Assembly: GCA_020746105.1 (NCBI GenBank)
Contig: CM036618.1
Location: 8,006,501-8,070,500, forward strand
Length of the DNA stretch: 64,000 nt
Source of the DNA: Trogon surrucura
Taxonomy: Eukaryota; Chordata; Aves; Trogoniformes; Trogonidae
Direction: 5' to 3'
Shown: positions 23,860 through 36,446 of the stretch, in pieces
Numbering within the stretch: position 1 is the stretch's first letter
How the letters are laid out: each line of letters starts with the position of its first letter
Position numbers and translations under genes: made by a program
Notes under the pieces: model-generated
What the model saw: the letters and a program-made list of their open reading frames with translations, nothing else
Database searches by the model: none
Told to the model about the DNA's origin: nothing

Positions 23860-24609
23860 ACATCTTCCAGGTTGAGCTAAACAGAACTAATTCTGTTCAA
23901 TAATTTTCAGCTAAGTATTTTCTAGCAGATTGCATTTTCTGAAGTTAACAGCACGTTTTTGCAGACAGTGTCTGCTACTAGAAGCAACAACACCTGATGT
24001 TTAGTTACTACCAAGGACTGGAATGTAGAAAGGCTCTTGCTGATCCTTGCTCCTATAGTGACCAAGGCCACTGCTGGATCTTGTGTAACACATTGCGGGA
24101 GCCAGGAAGTGAAAGGGGTCACAAGGAAGTAAAAGGTTGCACCTCTGGGGGGTAATAGACAGGACAGGTAACCAACAAGAGTATTTTGTTTTGTATATGT
24201 CATATTTAGTATAAATTGAGTGATCATGAGAGTTTAAGGCTGCTTCTTCAATGGCCAGCACTAGAGGAGGACTGCATCTGGATCCCGACCCTGAGTTCCC
24301 GGATCCAGCTCCTGTACCAGCTCCCCACTGTCGCTGAGCCTGGGGATGCCTCGGTGCCACCTGCAGCATCAGTGGGGATGGCTATCGAAGGGCACTCGGG
24401 TTCATATCAGTTCTGTATATATTTGTGTATATTTTATTTTCACTATCTCCTTATCAATACTGTTATTGTTCTATTAAATCTGGTTTAGTTTTCTTTTCCA
24501 ATCCATAATTCTCTCTGCCTTATTCCCTCTACCTTCCCTTTTGGAGAAGGAGAGGTGTTAGAGAACATCTGCCAGCATTTAGTGACCGGCCCAGTCCCAA
24601 CCCTAGACA
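23860..24609 (+). mobile_element. Solo LTR, avian ERV, copy 1
   Basis: Aligns by eye along its whole length with the LTR at 34133-34930. Shared stretches include 'gaaaggctcttgct', 'gcacctctggggggtaatagacaggacaggt', 'catatttagtataaattgagtgatca' and 'agtggggat'. It has a TATAAAT box (24210-24216), an ATTAAA poly(A)-like signal (24473-24478) and ends CCTAGACA. The 5' edge is approximate and no clear target duplication was found. The family is one I recognise from other bird genomes. No retroviral coding sequence is adjacent. Confidence 0.75.
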
Positions 24610-27065
24610 CGTACTAATTCAAAATATTTGATTTAAGGTAATACACAGCCATAATGCCCTCATAGGCTCTCTATATTCTTGCTAATTCTATAATCTTCCT
24701 AAACCTAAACTTCTTCTAGAAGATTCCAGACGTGTTAATATCTAGTTTCTCTTTCTCGTGATGCTACCAGAAAATGTTTGGTAATAAGCACATAACACAA
24801 TGACAACGGTTGAAGAAAACTCGACAGAAAATGTTCTCCAGAAGTGTTTTGCCTTGTTTTGTTTTTTAATGCGAAGCTTCTGAACATTAATTTGACAATG
24901 TATTATGAAACAAAATAAATTATTGTACTCTATACTTACTCTTTAAGACATTTTTTTTCTGAAATTAAGTTGGTTTAGATCTTTTGGGTTTTTTCCCAGG
25001 TTATCATTACTGTGATATTTTTCCCCAGATTATTGGGAGGAGAAAAAACATTAAAATGAGAGAAAGTGAAAGTAGCAAACTGACCTTTTCTAGTACACAA
25101 GCTATATCTTTTAATACTTCCTTTGTTGTTTTTTTTCCTGGACTTGTCCAGCCTTAATGTGTATATGAAATGGAGATGACTGCATGGTGTTTTTCTCACC
25201 ACATACCCTGATTTCCCTTATAATAAATACTACTGATGAAGAGGCAGATAGTTCCTACTTGAAAGCCAACTTATATTATTCAGAAATCTCCTCCAAATGC
25301 ATTTTAAGCTAATTTCCACAGTGAATCTCCATGTTGACTGGCACCTAAGCATTCACCAGAGAAGGAAATACGCAAAGGAAAACAACTCCTGGCATAGATT
25401 CACTGCAAAAAGAGACAATTATTCTTACATGTTGTTTAGTGATTGCCTTAGTACTTCTTCCTCCTTTAAATTTGCAACACTCAGATATTTACAGTTATTC
25501 TCTGGTTTTAGTAACATAGTCTATACACAAATAAAATTGAGTGAAATTCATTTCCCCAGTTATTTTTAATCATTTTGGGAGCAGCCAGCACCTGGATCAT
25601 ATATTATTTTTTTTTACCTTTTGAGTTTCTTGCAATTTACAAACCTTTCTGCTAACGTGTTCTTCAGACTCATAGTAACTGTGCTGTATTTTCAGTCTTA
25701 ATATTGCTTCAAAGAGCAGGTATGAATTTTTTTTCAATGACAGCTGAAAATACAGTGGTGTTATTAGTTTTTGTATGTTCTTCTAAAATTACATTCTAAG
25801 CCCATAATGTAGAGGAAATGTCTATTACATCAAACAGATGAGTAAAAAAGCACAAGGAAAATTGAAACTGCCATCTGCATATATTCGGTGCTAAGGGCAT
25901 TGATGGCATTTGTTTAACAAATAGAATCCTCATGCAAAATTAGACAGAAAAGACAATGAAATTGCACATATATCTAAGGTTGTTCAATTCCATTACTGTA
26001 AAAGCCAATTAGAAAATAATTATATCATTACAGTTACTGCTGTTGGTGTGTAACCATATTGGAACAGGTGATATTGGAAATGAAAAGTGTTTTGGAAGGT
26101 ATTTTAATTCAGGAGCAATCATGACATAGCCCACCAATTAACTGCAAATTTGGAGGGTAAGAGGAACAGCCTTGAGGCTCAAAGCATCTCATATTATTTA
26201 CAGAAGGTAAAAGGTAAACAGGTGAGGCCAGAGGTATTTGAGCAATTAAAGGATCACTTCATATATTTAATTTGTAGCACTCCACCTAATTTAAAGAGAA
26301 ATTATGCTTCCGAAAATACCCTCATTGAAGTTGTACAAGAAGCAGAGCTGAGGCTTTCTTGCATAGTGAATCCTACCCTTGCTAGTCCAAAGGCAGAGCA
26401 ACACCGCACTGAGGAGCTCTGAGTGCAGAGGACCCAGAGCTCGATCCGAACATGGGAAGACATCCCCATGTCATGCAAGGGCCTGCAGGACCCTAATTTA
26501 GGGACTGCCTGACCCAACACTATTTCGTACAATGCAAATCCAGTGGTTTCTGATCCATTCTCCCATGCATACTATGGACAATTCTGACCTTCTCCGACCA
26601 AAAGAATTTAAGGGATGGCTTGAGATATCATCTCAGTTAACACAGCATTGGTAACTGCCTGAAGTGGATTCACCGAAGTCCACCCAATTCAGTTTCACAG
26701 GTACCAGGACAACTGATCTTGCACAGGAGTGCACATTCTTTAGGAAAGGTACCATTAATATAGGTAAGGTACCAGTGCCATGGCATGTTCTGTCACCAGC
26801 TTTTCTGGTTGTTTTTAGGATGGTTCATTCCAGAACATCACAACCAAAAATAAGTTTGGAACAGACTGTCTCCAGTTCAACGTTTTCTCATTTGCACCTC
26901 TACAAATTCAAGCAAACTGTATAGAAGCCATTTAGCATGCATTAGCATAAAACAAGGCAAGTGAGAGATGGGGGGGATGAGGCTCATTAATTTTATATCT
27001 ACTTTTGCGCAGAAAAATGGTTAGGGTGTGTATTGAGTCTGTTTGGAATGGAGATAACCTTCTCT
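24610..27065. other. Single-copy sequence; one unassigned open frame
   Basis: AT-rich. A 90-codon frame at 26150-26422 (with VRPEVFEQLKDHFIYLICS and ENTLIEVVQEAELRLSCIV) has no recognised family. Nothing resembling gag, pol or env lies here, which argues against an intact provirus between the flanking LTRs. Confidence 0.35.
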
Positions 27066-27069
27066 ATAG

Positions 27070-27542
27070 CAGCCCATTTTGGATCTGTCACTAAATCAGT
27101 GTTGATAACACACCCACATCTCAGCTGTGGCTAAACCATGCTTGCACAGTGTCAAGGCCTGCTCTGTCCCTCCAGTAAGTAGGCTGGGAGTGGGCAAAAG
27201 GTGGAGTGGGAACACAGTCGGGGCAGCTGATCCACACTGGACAGAAGGATGTTCCATGTCGCATCACACCATGCTCAGCAGTAAAAAATGAGGTTTATGT
27301 CTTACCAAGGCACCTGTTACTCAGAGACCATCTGAGCATTAATTTGCTTGTGGAAAGCTGTGAACAATTGCCTTTGCATCCTCCTTCTTTTCTCCTGTTT
27401 CCTTCACTTCTATTCTGTCTTACCTCAGCCCAGAAGTTATTTTTGTTTTTGTTCTTCCAGTTTTGCCCCAATCCTGATGGAAGGGGAAGTGAGTAAATAA
27501 GTGGTTGTGTGGGTGCTTAGCTGCTGCATGTGGTAAACCCAC
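27070..27542 (+). mobile_element. Diverged LTR of an avian ERV
   Basis: Phrases in order match an LTR type common in birds: 'cagtgttgataacac', 'gcttgcacagtgtcaaggcc', 'gtaggctgggagtgggcaaa', 'ggggcagctgatccacactgg', 'ggatgttccatgtcgcatcac' and the 3' end 'gtgggtgcttagctgctgc...ggtaaaccca'. The middle is decayed. An opposite-strand piece of the same family lies at 18534-18690. Edges are approximate. Confidence 0.65.
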
Positions 27543-28221
27543 CACCAGATCAAACTATGAAATGCTCTACATTTTTTAAAATTAGGCCACTGAAGCACCT
27601 GAATATGAATTTAGGAGTGTGTCTGTATTCATCACTTGTGACTTTAATGTATCCAAACATGCTACTGACTGATCATTTTTAGCATCGACTTTTGCATAAG
27701 CCTAGACAAACAACTTGCTTTTCCTATAAAACTCTGAATAAATATAAGAAAACTAAGATCAGAATGAGGTGGGGGAATGGTGTGTCTGTGATCCAAAAAT
27801 AAATTATTTTTTTTTTGCTTTTCCATCCTTGCAGAAGATAACATAAATAAAACAAACTGTGATATCATTAGGTGTCTACAACTACATATTCTAGCCTTGT
27901 GAGAGCAGGACTTTCAAAGGAGTGACTTAATGGCTGAGATGTAGAATATATCTTGCTCTGTTGAACTCTCCAGCTTTGGCAAATGTGACGAAGGCAAAGC
28001 AAAGGCCGAGGGATGATGTTTGCAGTTGTTTGTTGTGCTGAACATAAACAACTTACCAGTATGTCTAAGCTAGGAACTGGTCACCTATGCAGTCAGATAT
28101 ACCTACAGGGAAAGGCAGATCCATTTGGAGAGGGGAGGTGGTCACTACAGAGGCACATCAGGGCATTTCATTTGCTAAATCAGATTACTGCAGTAAGTAA
28201 CTTAATGTATGAGGATCTCAA
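27543..28221. other. Single-copy sequence
   Basis: No gene, exon or repeat was recognised between the LTR and the next CR1. Confidence 0.4.
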
Positions 28222-28396
28222 AATCACAGAATGTTAGGGGCTGGAAGGGATCTCGAAAGTTATCTAGTCCAACCTCCTGACAAAGTAGGATCACCTACAG
28301 TAGGTCACACAGGAATGTGTCCAGGCAGATTTTGAATGTCTTCAGAGAAGGAGACTCCACAACCTCTCTGGGCAGCCTGTGCCAGGGCTCTGTCAA
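28222..28396 (-). mobile_element. CR1 3' end, minus strand, short
   Basis: Begins 'aatcacagaatgttagggg', the reversed ATTCTGTG tail and 3' UTR, and continues 'atctagtccaacctcctga' and 'aggagactccacaacctctctgggcagcctgtgcca'. It stops at 'gggctctgtca'. This is the ATTCTGTG-tailed type also seen at 35.7 kb and 45-46 kb. Confidence 0.9.
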
Positions 28397-31300
28397 GGAG
28401 GATGAGGAGGATGTAGCTAAACTACTTAGTTTGCCTTTGAAGATTCAGAGCTTTTCTCATGGATGGATTTGAGACCTTTTGGTCATTTGAAAGGGAGGCC
28501 ATGGGCTACACTCCAAAGGTGGTTTGTATGTAGGCACCTAGTTCTGAAGAGTGGACAAGGCAGATTTGCCTTAACTGAATACTGCTGATGTAGCTAGAGG
28601 TGGTAGGAGATGGGAGCAAGGCGCTTTGCCAGCTCCCATCATTTGTCACAGATTTTATTGTTTCCATTTGAACTAAGACCTGGTAAATTTTTCTCAATAT
28701 ACATCAATGTTTAGACAATCACACAAGCTTTGTCTGTTCTCAGTGTTTTAAGTACTTTTTTCCTAGTTCACTTGCAATAAAAGGTTGGAATTTTGTACTG
28801 AAGTGAGTTCTCCATCTCCTCCTTTTAAAACAGTCTTTCCTCTGCTGAGTTTGCAGCATTTATCAACTGAGCAGCAATCCTGCCTGGGAGTTTGTGCATG
28901 GGGAGCCTGAGCAATGTCAAGTATTCAGCTGGATCTCAACATGTTTAATTCCTTGCTGACCTGATCCTGATTTCTCTCTGTGATACACATTCAGGCTGTT
29001 TAAAGGAGACATGGCAAGATTTCACCTGCTGCTTTCTTCAAATTATTTGGAAAGCTCTATTCATTCCTCACCAAGACAGGCTATGTAGATTTTAGAACTA
29101 CCTCCTCAAACCAACTTGCTGCAGTTTAGTACGTGTAGATGCAGTTTAGTACGTATAGATGCAAAAGCAAAGTAAGAGTATCCTGGAATTATGAGCAGAA
29201 TTTAATATGGAATATTCCACTACATGTTTGAAACACTAAACTGCTGCATGGCTCAGATCACCTGCTTTTTAAAAAACATCTCTTCCTACTATCCTTTGTG
29301 ATCCCAGGGTGGTTTTTTGCCGTTCTAGTCCTCCTATCACTTCAATTCCAACAAGATTTCTTGTCCTGATGATTGAAGCTGGTTACCCTAACAACCTGAC
29401 ATGAATTTTGTCAATCACACAACCTATGACTGGGAGGTTTTAAAAGCTGGACAGAAAGATGTTGGGGGAGGAGGGGGAAGGAATCACGCAGGAGCTCCCA
29501 TTTCTCTGACATGGATGTTCAGTTAAGCATAACCATAAATCTCATTTTTAAACATGCACATTTTTAATATGTAAGGTGGCTTTTCACCTTCTTGCAAGAG
29601 TCTAGCTTAGCTGCCTTGTCCAACTCTAATACAGTAGGTGTGAAAGAGTAGGAGCGGGAGGATCAAAATATACATTTACTCTAGATATCTGCATGAGTTT
29701 AGAAACTTAGGAGTGGATGTCTGGCTCCTACTCTTCCTAATCAAAGATATCCATGTCATATTGATATATCAGACAAATGTCTCCTTACAAGTCCATTATC
29801 TCTGCTACACTAGATCTTTGACTCTTACAGGACCTTTTTCCTTTGATAGCCCATTCCCTTGCTAAATTCCAGCCTCAACTTCTTAATCATTTATGTCCCT
29901 TTTTGTTCTTCTGGCCGTACTACTCTTTTCCTTACACAGTTCTTCTTCCTTCTTAGTACTCATCTGATTGTTATTACACTTAAGATTTTCTGGGGGCTTG
30001 GTAGTGGATAATTTCTGCCTTATAAGCAGGCCAAAGATTAGATTTATTTTCCTAAGAAAATGCTCTAACTTCTCCTATCTTTCCCTGCCTCCTTCTTTTC
30101 CTGCCTTGAGTGTTTAGTTTGTAAATACTGTGAAGCAGGGCATGGTTATACCTAAGTACATGCATTTGTTATCTTTAACAACAAGGCTCTTATTTTGCCT
30201 AGAGGCCCTGGGGTCTGAATTCCAAGTTAATAAAGATGACAAGGAACACAGGCAATGAGGAATAGCCATCCTATTCATTTGCCACCCTAGAGAAAACAAG
30301 TTTGCATTCTTCAGAGTCCTTGCTACCTATGATGAGTAGTAGTTGTCCTTGACTAATTTTTTTCTGTATACTACAGAGAAGCCATGCAATTCCCTTCATT
30401 AGTGACCTGGTTGATAACATATACTGCTGATAAGAGGGAGAGAGGAGATCAGCATGATGCCTGTCACATTGCTGTGCTTACAGCAAACCCACGAATTTTG
30501 CCAATATCTTGGAGTCATGAATCATTTTCACAGGCAATGTTTTTCTATGTTGAACAATTACAATGAATAACTTCCAAGATCGTGGCAAAGAAATCAATCC
30601 CGCTTCCTTGATGGAAACACTACAATGAATAAAGCATATTTTAAAGGCCTGATTTTGAACAAGAGTGGATTAAAATCAAAAATGTGCTCAATGAAGACAT
30701 GAAAAACACTGTCTGATGTGATTGGTACAGCTACGTAAAACAGAAGGATTGGCTGCCCTCCAGCCATCACTCTTAGAAATAACCATGCGGGTTACATTAT
30801 CACAGAATTACCATCCTGAGGAAATCGGTTTTAATAGTTTCTATTGAAAGTTACTGAGGCTCTTGTCTTTAAATCTCAAACAATGAAAGCATAACAAATA
30901 GTCTCGGTTTGAGGTGTTTCAAACATTCATGTTTTGACGCTTCTTCTACAGAATAGAATGAAGGAACATCTATTTCCTCTGTAGCCTTTTCTGAAACTGT
31001 GCATTTGGAAAATAAAGGCAGATTCTCAGTCAAAGCTAGAGTTCCTCTATGCCTTCTGACAGCAGTGCAAGGATGTTCTAGTGATATTTATCCTCAGGTG
31101 GTCTTACGTGTAATACTGAAACTATGATCTATCTAAATGCATTGCATGGATGTGCAGGTTGACATAGATACACAGCAGACACCAGCAGTGTTGCATAGGG
31201 TAAATGACCCCCAAAGCCGTAACATCTTGAATCCACCAGAGAGTCCCTTGTCTTGTTCGCACTGATTACACAGTTCCCAAGCTGTGGAGAATAAAATGCC

Positions 31301-34128
31301 ACACGTGAGAAACTGAGACAGATTCCACTTAGCACAGGAGGAAATGTGTGTCTACACAGAGAACAATCTAATGAAGAGGTAATATGGCAGAAGAATAATA
31401 TTTCACGTTAGTTAATCAGTGTAAGGGAATAGTAAGCATAGTATTAGCAAGAAATTAGTTGTCCATCACAACTTATCAGTGAGTTCTGAAGTCTCATTTC
31501 CTTCTGGAGATCTTAAACCTTGATATCTAGAGACATCCCTTTTTCATATCACCATACAAAACTTAAATCACAAGAACTTTCCAGAGACTCAATATTCTGA
31601 GTTTTTGAATTTCTGAAGCTCATAAACAATGGTGTTTGGTTTTTTTTGCTTTACCAGGCCATGCAAAGTTCACACCAAAACTCATGTACAGTTGTATCAG
31701 ATTCTGTACCCAGTTGTGGCAACAGCTCCCATTTAAAAGGGATTAGTATCTAAACAGATGAGAAACAAGTAACAAGTTCATAAGGGTCTGCCAGTAAAAT
31801 AGTTTGCCTGAAGTTTGACAAATATGTATGACATTACACAGTGATTTTCAAATATCTTTTAGGTATCTGACTTTCTCAGATTATGAATAATCTATTGGAT
31901 TAATAATTAAATAAATGGAATTTAGACTTCTAAATGCAGAAAAATATCTGCAATTTAGCTGCCTTGACATCATGTTTGCTTTCTGGCCAAGTCTTTGCAC
32001 ACTGAATTTCTGGGAACATGATAGTAATGAATGACACTTTTGAAACCATCAGAGTAGTAAAACAAAGAAACCAGATCTTTTCAGAAGAGTACACTGATTT
32101 GGTTTAGATCAGCTGAGCATATGAAGCAAGAAACAGAAAAAGATGAAAAAACTACACTAAAATGGAACAATTAACCTCTCTGCAGGAAAAAGGGCAGAAA
32201 AGCTATCTCAGCCAACTGCAGACAGCTGTAATTAAGGGATTGTATCTGTCTTTGAACTAGCTAAGTACCACAAAAAACTATTCCATTCAGTCTAGCACTC
32301 TACATACCACTGGTCAAAGATGAAGGCTTATGCTCTATGATATTCTGGAGATTAAGCTAAATGACCTTAACAAACTCTTCTTGTTCTCAGCTCTATGAAT
32401 GCCAACAGAAAAGGCATATTATCTTCCCCACCGTGTGTCAGTGCCCTTAACAGTGTCATAGCAGACCTGGAGGAAATCCATGAATATGGGAATATTCAAA
32501 AGTGTCTATGAACAATCAGCATGATGAAAACAATATCTTAAATTACTCCTCACTCAATTTCAGCCTCTCAAATTGCAGTGTCAGCAATCTGCCCTTTTTT
32601 TCCTGCCTCATGTTTGGAGATATCCATCCTTCTTTACATCCTTTTCTGAACCTTACTTAGCTGTTTGATCAATTGGTTTTTATTAGAGTTATTTCTTTTC
32701 TTAGATACTTTAAATGTACTATTTTTTTATGCAATAACATTACTCCATCATTGTAGTCATCATTAATTCGTCGTTAATTACTACCCGGAAGACACAGTGG
32801 GGAACTAATAAAAATGCATGCAGCTTCAGCAAAACAGAAATTGCATTATATAAAGAAAGTGGCAAAATAACAATGCAGGGACCTGGATGGCTCTTCCAAA
32901 ATCCAGGAATATTCTTAGAGAAGGAAGACAATAACAGTAGATGAGCTGCTTCCATAACAGCAGGTGGATCTTTTCTCACACTGGAAAACTTTTTACTCCT
33001 TCCTTTGCTGGATATTTGCAGCTACCAGTATCCGTGTTTTCAGCAGAGAGTGCAACAGTGCAATGAAGAGAGAGAAAGGGACTGATCCAACACCAGGCAA
33101 AATGCTCATCACAGTTTATGAGCCTCTACGGTTCAAAACACACACAGGTAGAGCCAGCCTTGAGCCCAGGCATTGTGGCAGCTGCTGTTTATAGGAGGGT
33201 TAATGCTCTTCTCTCTAAAGTGGCGTCTGGTTTAGGTACAGTGCTCCTGGAAAGGTCACTCAGCACCAGTAAACTGTGAAAGGATTATTCCAAGGCAGAC
33301 ACAAAGAGACAACTACCAGTATAATACCCTTCGTATGGAAATGTAAACCCCGTTACTTCACTGGTTGTGGATATAGCCCTTATTATATCTGGGTGCAGCT
33401 CCAGTCTCAGTCACCTAAATGTAGCGTGTCTGCAAGCAGGTCTCTAGTCAGCTATCCAAACTTCGGCATCTGTGGTGACTTGAGGCACCCAAGGGTTTCT
33501 GGAGTATCAAATGCTGCTAGAAATCTCTGTTTCGGTAAATTAATCATGTCCCTAATCATAAGATAATATAAGATGCAATCCATGCCAAAAGTAGATACCC
33601 ACTTTAAGAGGAGAAGGATCCCTCTCTGGGATCACTTGCCTTTGACAATTAGTAACAATCGGCTATAACAGTCAGTTCTCCAGTGGCTGTAACAAGAGCT
33701 AAGACATGTAGAAACCTACATTTGTGTACCTAAATCTGGAGCTGAGTCCTGCTCCTACTTCTTGAGGTAACAGACATCTTGAATGCAATTTGCATTGTGT
33801 TGTTCTATGTATCTTTAATGATTCATTAAAATTAGATGGCTGCCATTAAGAATCTCAGTAAAGTGAATGCACAAGTCATTCTTAAATTAGTTATAAATGT
33901 CTTCATGGAAATCAAATCACTCAGTAGTCACTCTTAACATAGCTACTCTTAACATAGATGTAAAATAGTAAGAGCAGTAACAATAACAGTTAATAATGCA
34001 TGTGTGTTTGTTTACTGTTTCAGTATTCTCAGCAATTTTTCCCAGTGGCTACACTATGAAGGCCATCTTGTGAGACTAGTAGGTAATCTGATTTAACTTG
34101 CATATATCAGTGAAGACTTGATTGTCTA
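28397..34128. other. Single-copy sequence with two small tandem duplications
   Basis: A long stretch without recognised genes or interspersed repeats. It holds a 20-bp tandem duplication at 29121-29160 (one mismatch) and a 15-bp-period duplication of ACTCTTAACATAG at 33930-33957. Open frames are below 100 codons and lack domains. Confidence 0.4.
29121..29160. repeat. 20-bp tandem duplication
   Basis: Two adjacent 20-bp copies, GCAGTTTAGTACGT(G/A)TAGAT, differing at one position. The second copy creates the palindrome TACGTA. Confidence 0.85.
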
Positions 34129-34132
34129 GGTG

Positions 34133-34930
34133 TGGTCTTGGTTTTAGCTAAAAACCCCAGTTCTATTTAGTGACTTCTAATTTCCTGTTTAGTCTCTTGT
34201 AAAAGGCTGCACATTCAGAAGTCAGCAGCATGTTTTTTGTAGACAGTGTGTGCTGCTGGCAGTGATAACACCTGATATTTACCGTTACTGTCTGGGACTG
34301 CGATGCAGAAAGGCTCTTGCTTATACTTATTCCTATAGTGACCAGGGCCACTGCTGGCTCTTGTGTGCCATGCTGGGGGTGCCGGGTAATAAGGGGGGTC
34401 ACAAGGAAATAAAAGCTTGCACCTCTGGGGGGTAATAGACAGGACAGGTGACCAACAAGAGTATTCCATTCTATATACATCATATTTAGTATAAATTGAG
34501 TGATCACGAGAGTTTCGTCCCTTTTCACCCATTTTCTGCAATGGCCGGTGTCCAGGGAGGACTCTGTTTGATTTCCTGCTTTTTATCTGGATCCTGAGTT
34601 CCAAATCCAGCTCCCTGTATCCAGCTCCCCTCTACCCTGAGCCTGGGGCTTCCCCAGTGACGCCTGCTCTGCAGCACCAGTGGGGATTGATATCGGAGGG
34701 GAGGGGGAGTCGGGATCAATATCAGGCAAATATATAGTTGTATGTAGTTCTTTACTTTTATCATTTCACTACTATTTCCATTATTGTTTTCCTTAAAGCT
34801 GTTCTAGTTCTTCTTTCCTAACCTGTAAATCTCTGTGCCTCATTGCCTTTTCCTTCCCGTTTGGAGGGGGAGAGGGGGTTAGAGAGCCTCTGTCCTCATC
34901 TAGTGGCCGGCCCAGCCCTAACTCATGACA
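34133..34930 (+). mobile_element. Solo LTR, avian ERV, copy 2
   Basis: Same family and orientation as 23860-24609. It begins TGGTCTTGG and ends CATGACA, and GGTG occurs on both sides (34129-34132 and 34931-34934), a possible 4-bp target duplication. TATAAAT lies at 34490-34496. The central region holds the shared 'gcacctctggggggtaatag' block. No adjacent retroviral genes, so it is best read as a solo LTR left by recombination. Confidence 0.75.
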
Positions 34931-34934
34931 GGTG

Positions 34935-35655
34935 AGTATTTTATAAAGGTGTTCACATTTGATATTAAACTTCTATTTGCTTTGGTAACTCATTCTAGTG
35001 GTCAATCAATCTCACTTCAAAATACATACTATTGATTTCTAATTTGAATTCCTCTGAGTTTAATTCCGAACAATGGATCATCAGATGTAACATATTTTTC
35101 ATTGTTACTGAGAAGTTTAGTATTATCTCACTGTATTAATTGGTATACCTATATTTATATTACCGTTAATGAGCATTTACAGCCACAGGCCAAAAAACAA
35201 ATATTCTGTGGCATAATATTTGTAAATGTTATCCTGATTCTGGATTTCTGGAGATTAAGGTTGAAAGTAAAGTCCAACCTTTGCTCTTGAAAATTTGCGA
35301 GTTGTCCATCACAGAACTGAAGTTGCTTTCCCAGAAAATGAAGCTGTGAAGGAACAGCATCTTGGACAGTAAACTAGTAAAGGCTGCTAGTCAAAAAGCC
35401 AAACTGGTGTACAGTGATTGAATCAAATATCACAGAAGGAGTAGGAGGGGGGAAAAAAAAAATAATTATCCCAACTTGCTGAATGAAGCCATGAATTGAA
35501 ATTTCATGGTACTGACATAATTAATGGAGTCAGCACTGAAACTCACGTGCATATTCAGATGAAAGCAAATACCTGATGCTATGTTTTGCAAATGACAGTG
35601 GGCTGGAAATGGTGGTGTTGCTCACGAGTTGTATTAACACAAATGGCCTGTGAAC
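34935..35655. other. Single-copy sequence
   Basis: AT-rich sequence with an A-run near 35452-35462. No feature recognised. Confidence 0.4.
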
Positions 35656-35659
35656 TTCA

Positions 35660-36446
35660 GTAGGTGCCAAAAGAACAGAATCCCATGAAGTTCAGCAAGG
35701 GCAAGTGTAGAGTTTTGCACTTGGGAAAGAATAACCCCATGTGCCAAAATAGGTTGGGGACTGACCTGCTGGAGAGCAGCGTAGGAGAAAGCAACCTGGG
35801 GGTTCTAGCGAACAGCAGGATGTCCATGAGCCAGCAATGTGCCCTTGTGGCCAAGAAGGCCAATGGCATCCTGGGGTGTATTAGAAGGGGAGTAGCAAGT
35901 CCTCCTCCCCTTCTACTCTGTCCTGGTGAGGTCATATCTGGAATATTGGGTCCAGTTCTGGGCCCCTCAGCTCAAGGGAGACAGGGAACTGCTTGAGAGA
36001 GTCCAGCACACAGCCACAGAGATGGTGGAGTGGAACATCTCCCTGATGAGGAAAGGCTGAAGGAGTTGGGTCTCTTTAGCTTGGAGAAGAGGAGGCTGAG
36101 AGGTGACCTCATAAATGTCTTTTAAATATGTCAAGGGGGAGTGTCAGAAGGATGGAGCCGGGCTCTTTTCAGTGATGTCCAATGACAGGACAAGGTTCAA
36201 TGGGTACAAACTGGAACATAGGCGGTTCCACAAAAACATTAGAAAAAACTTTTTCACGGTGAGAGTGACAGAGCCTTGGCAGAGGCTGCTTAGGGAGGTT
36301 GTGGAGTCTTCTTCTCTGGAGACATTCAAAACCCGCCTGGACGCCTTTCTGTTTGACCTACTGTAGGTGATCCTGCTCTGGCAGGGGGGTTCGACTAGAT
36401 GATCTTTTGAGGTCCCTTCCAACCCCTGACATTCTGTGATTCTGTG
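35660..36446 (+). mobile_element. CR1 3' part with ORF2 C-terminus, ATTCTGTG tail
   Basis: The plus-strand frame reads 'KFSKGKCRVLHLGKNNPMC', '[19 protein letters not shown]', then after frame breaks '[20 protein letters not shown]' and '[19 protein letters not shown]'. It ends in two ATTCTGTG octamers (36431-36446). It is 5'-truncated before the reverse transcriptase fingers/palm. Same subfamily as the host copy at 44.5-46.25 kb. Confidence 0.93.

Noticed and set aside
24610..34128. Internal region of a full-length provirus between two same-family LTRs
   Set aside because: No gag, pol or env motifs are visible. The interval contains an unrelated LTR and a CR1, and the LTRs look independently diverged.
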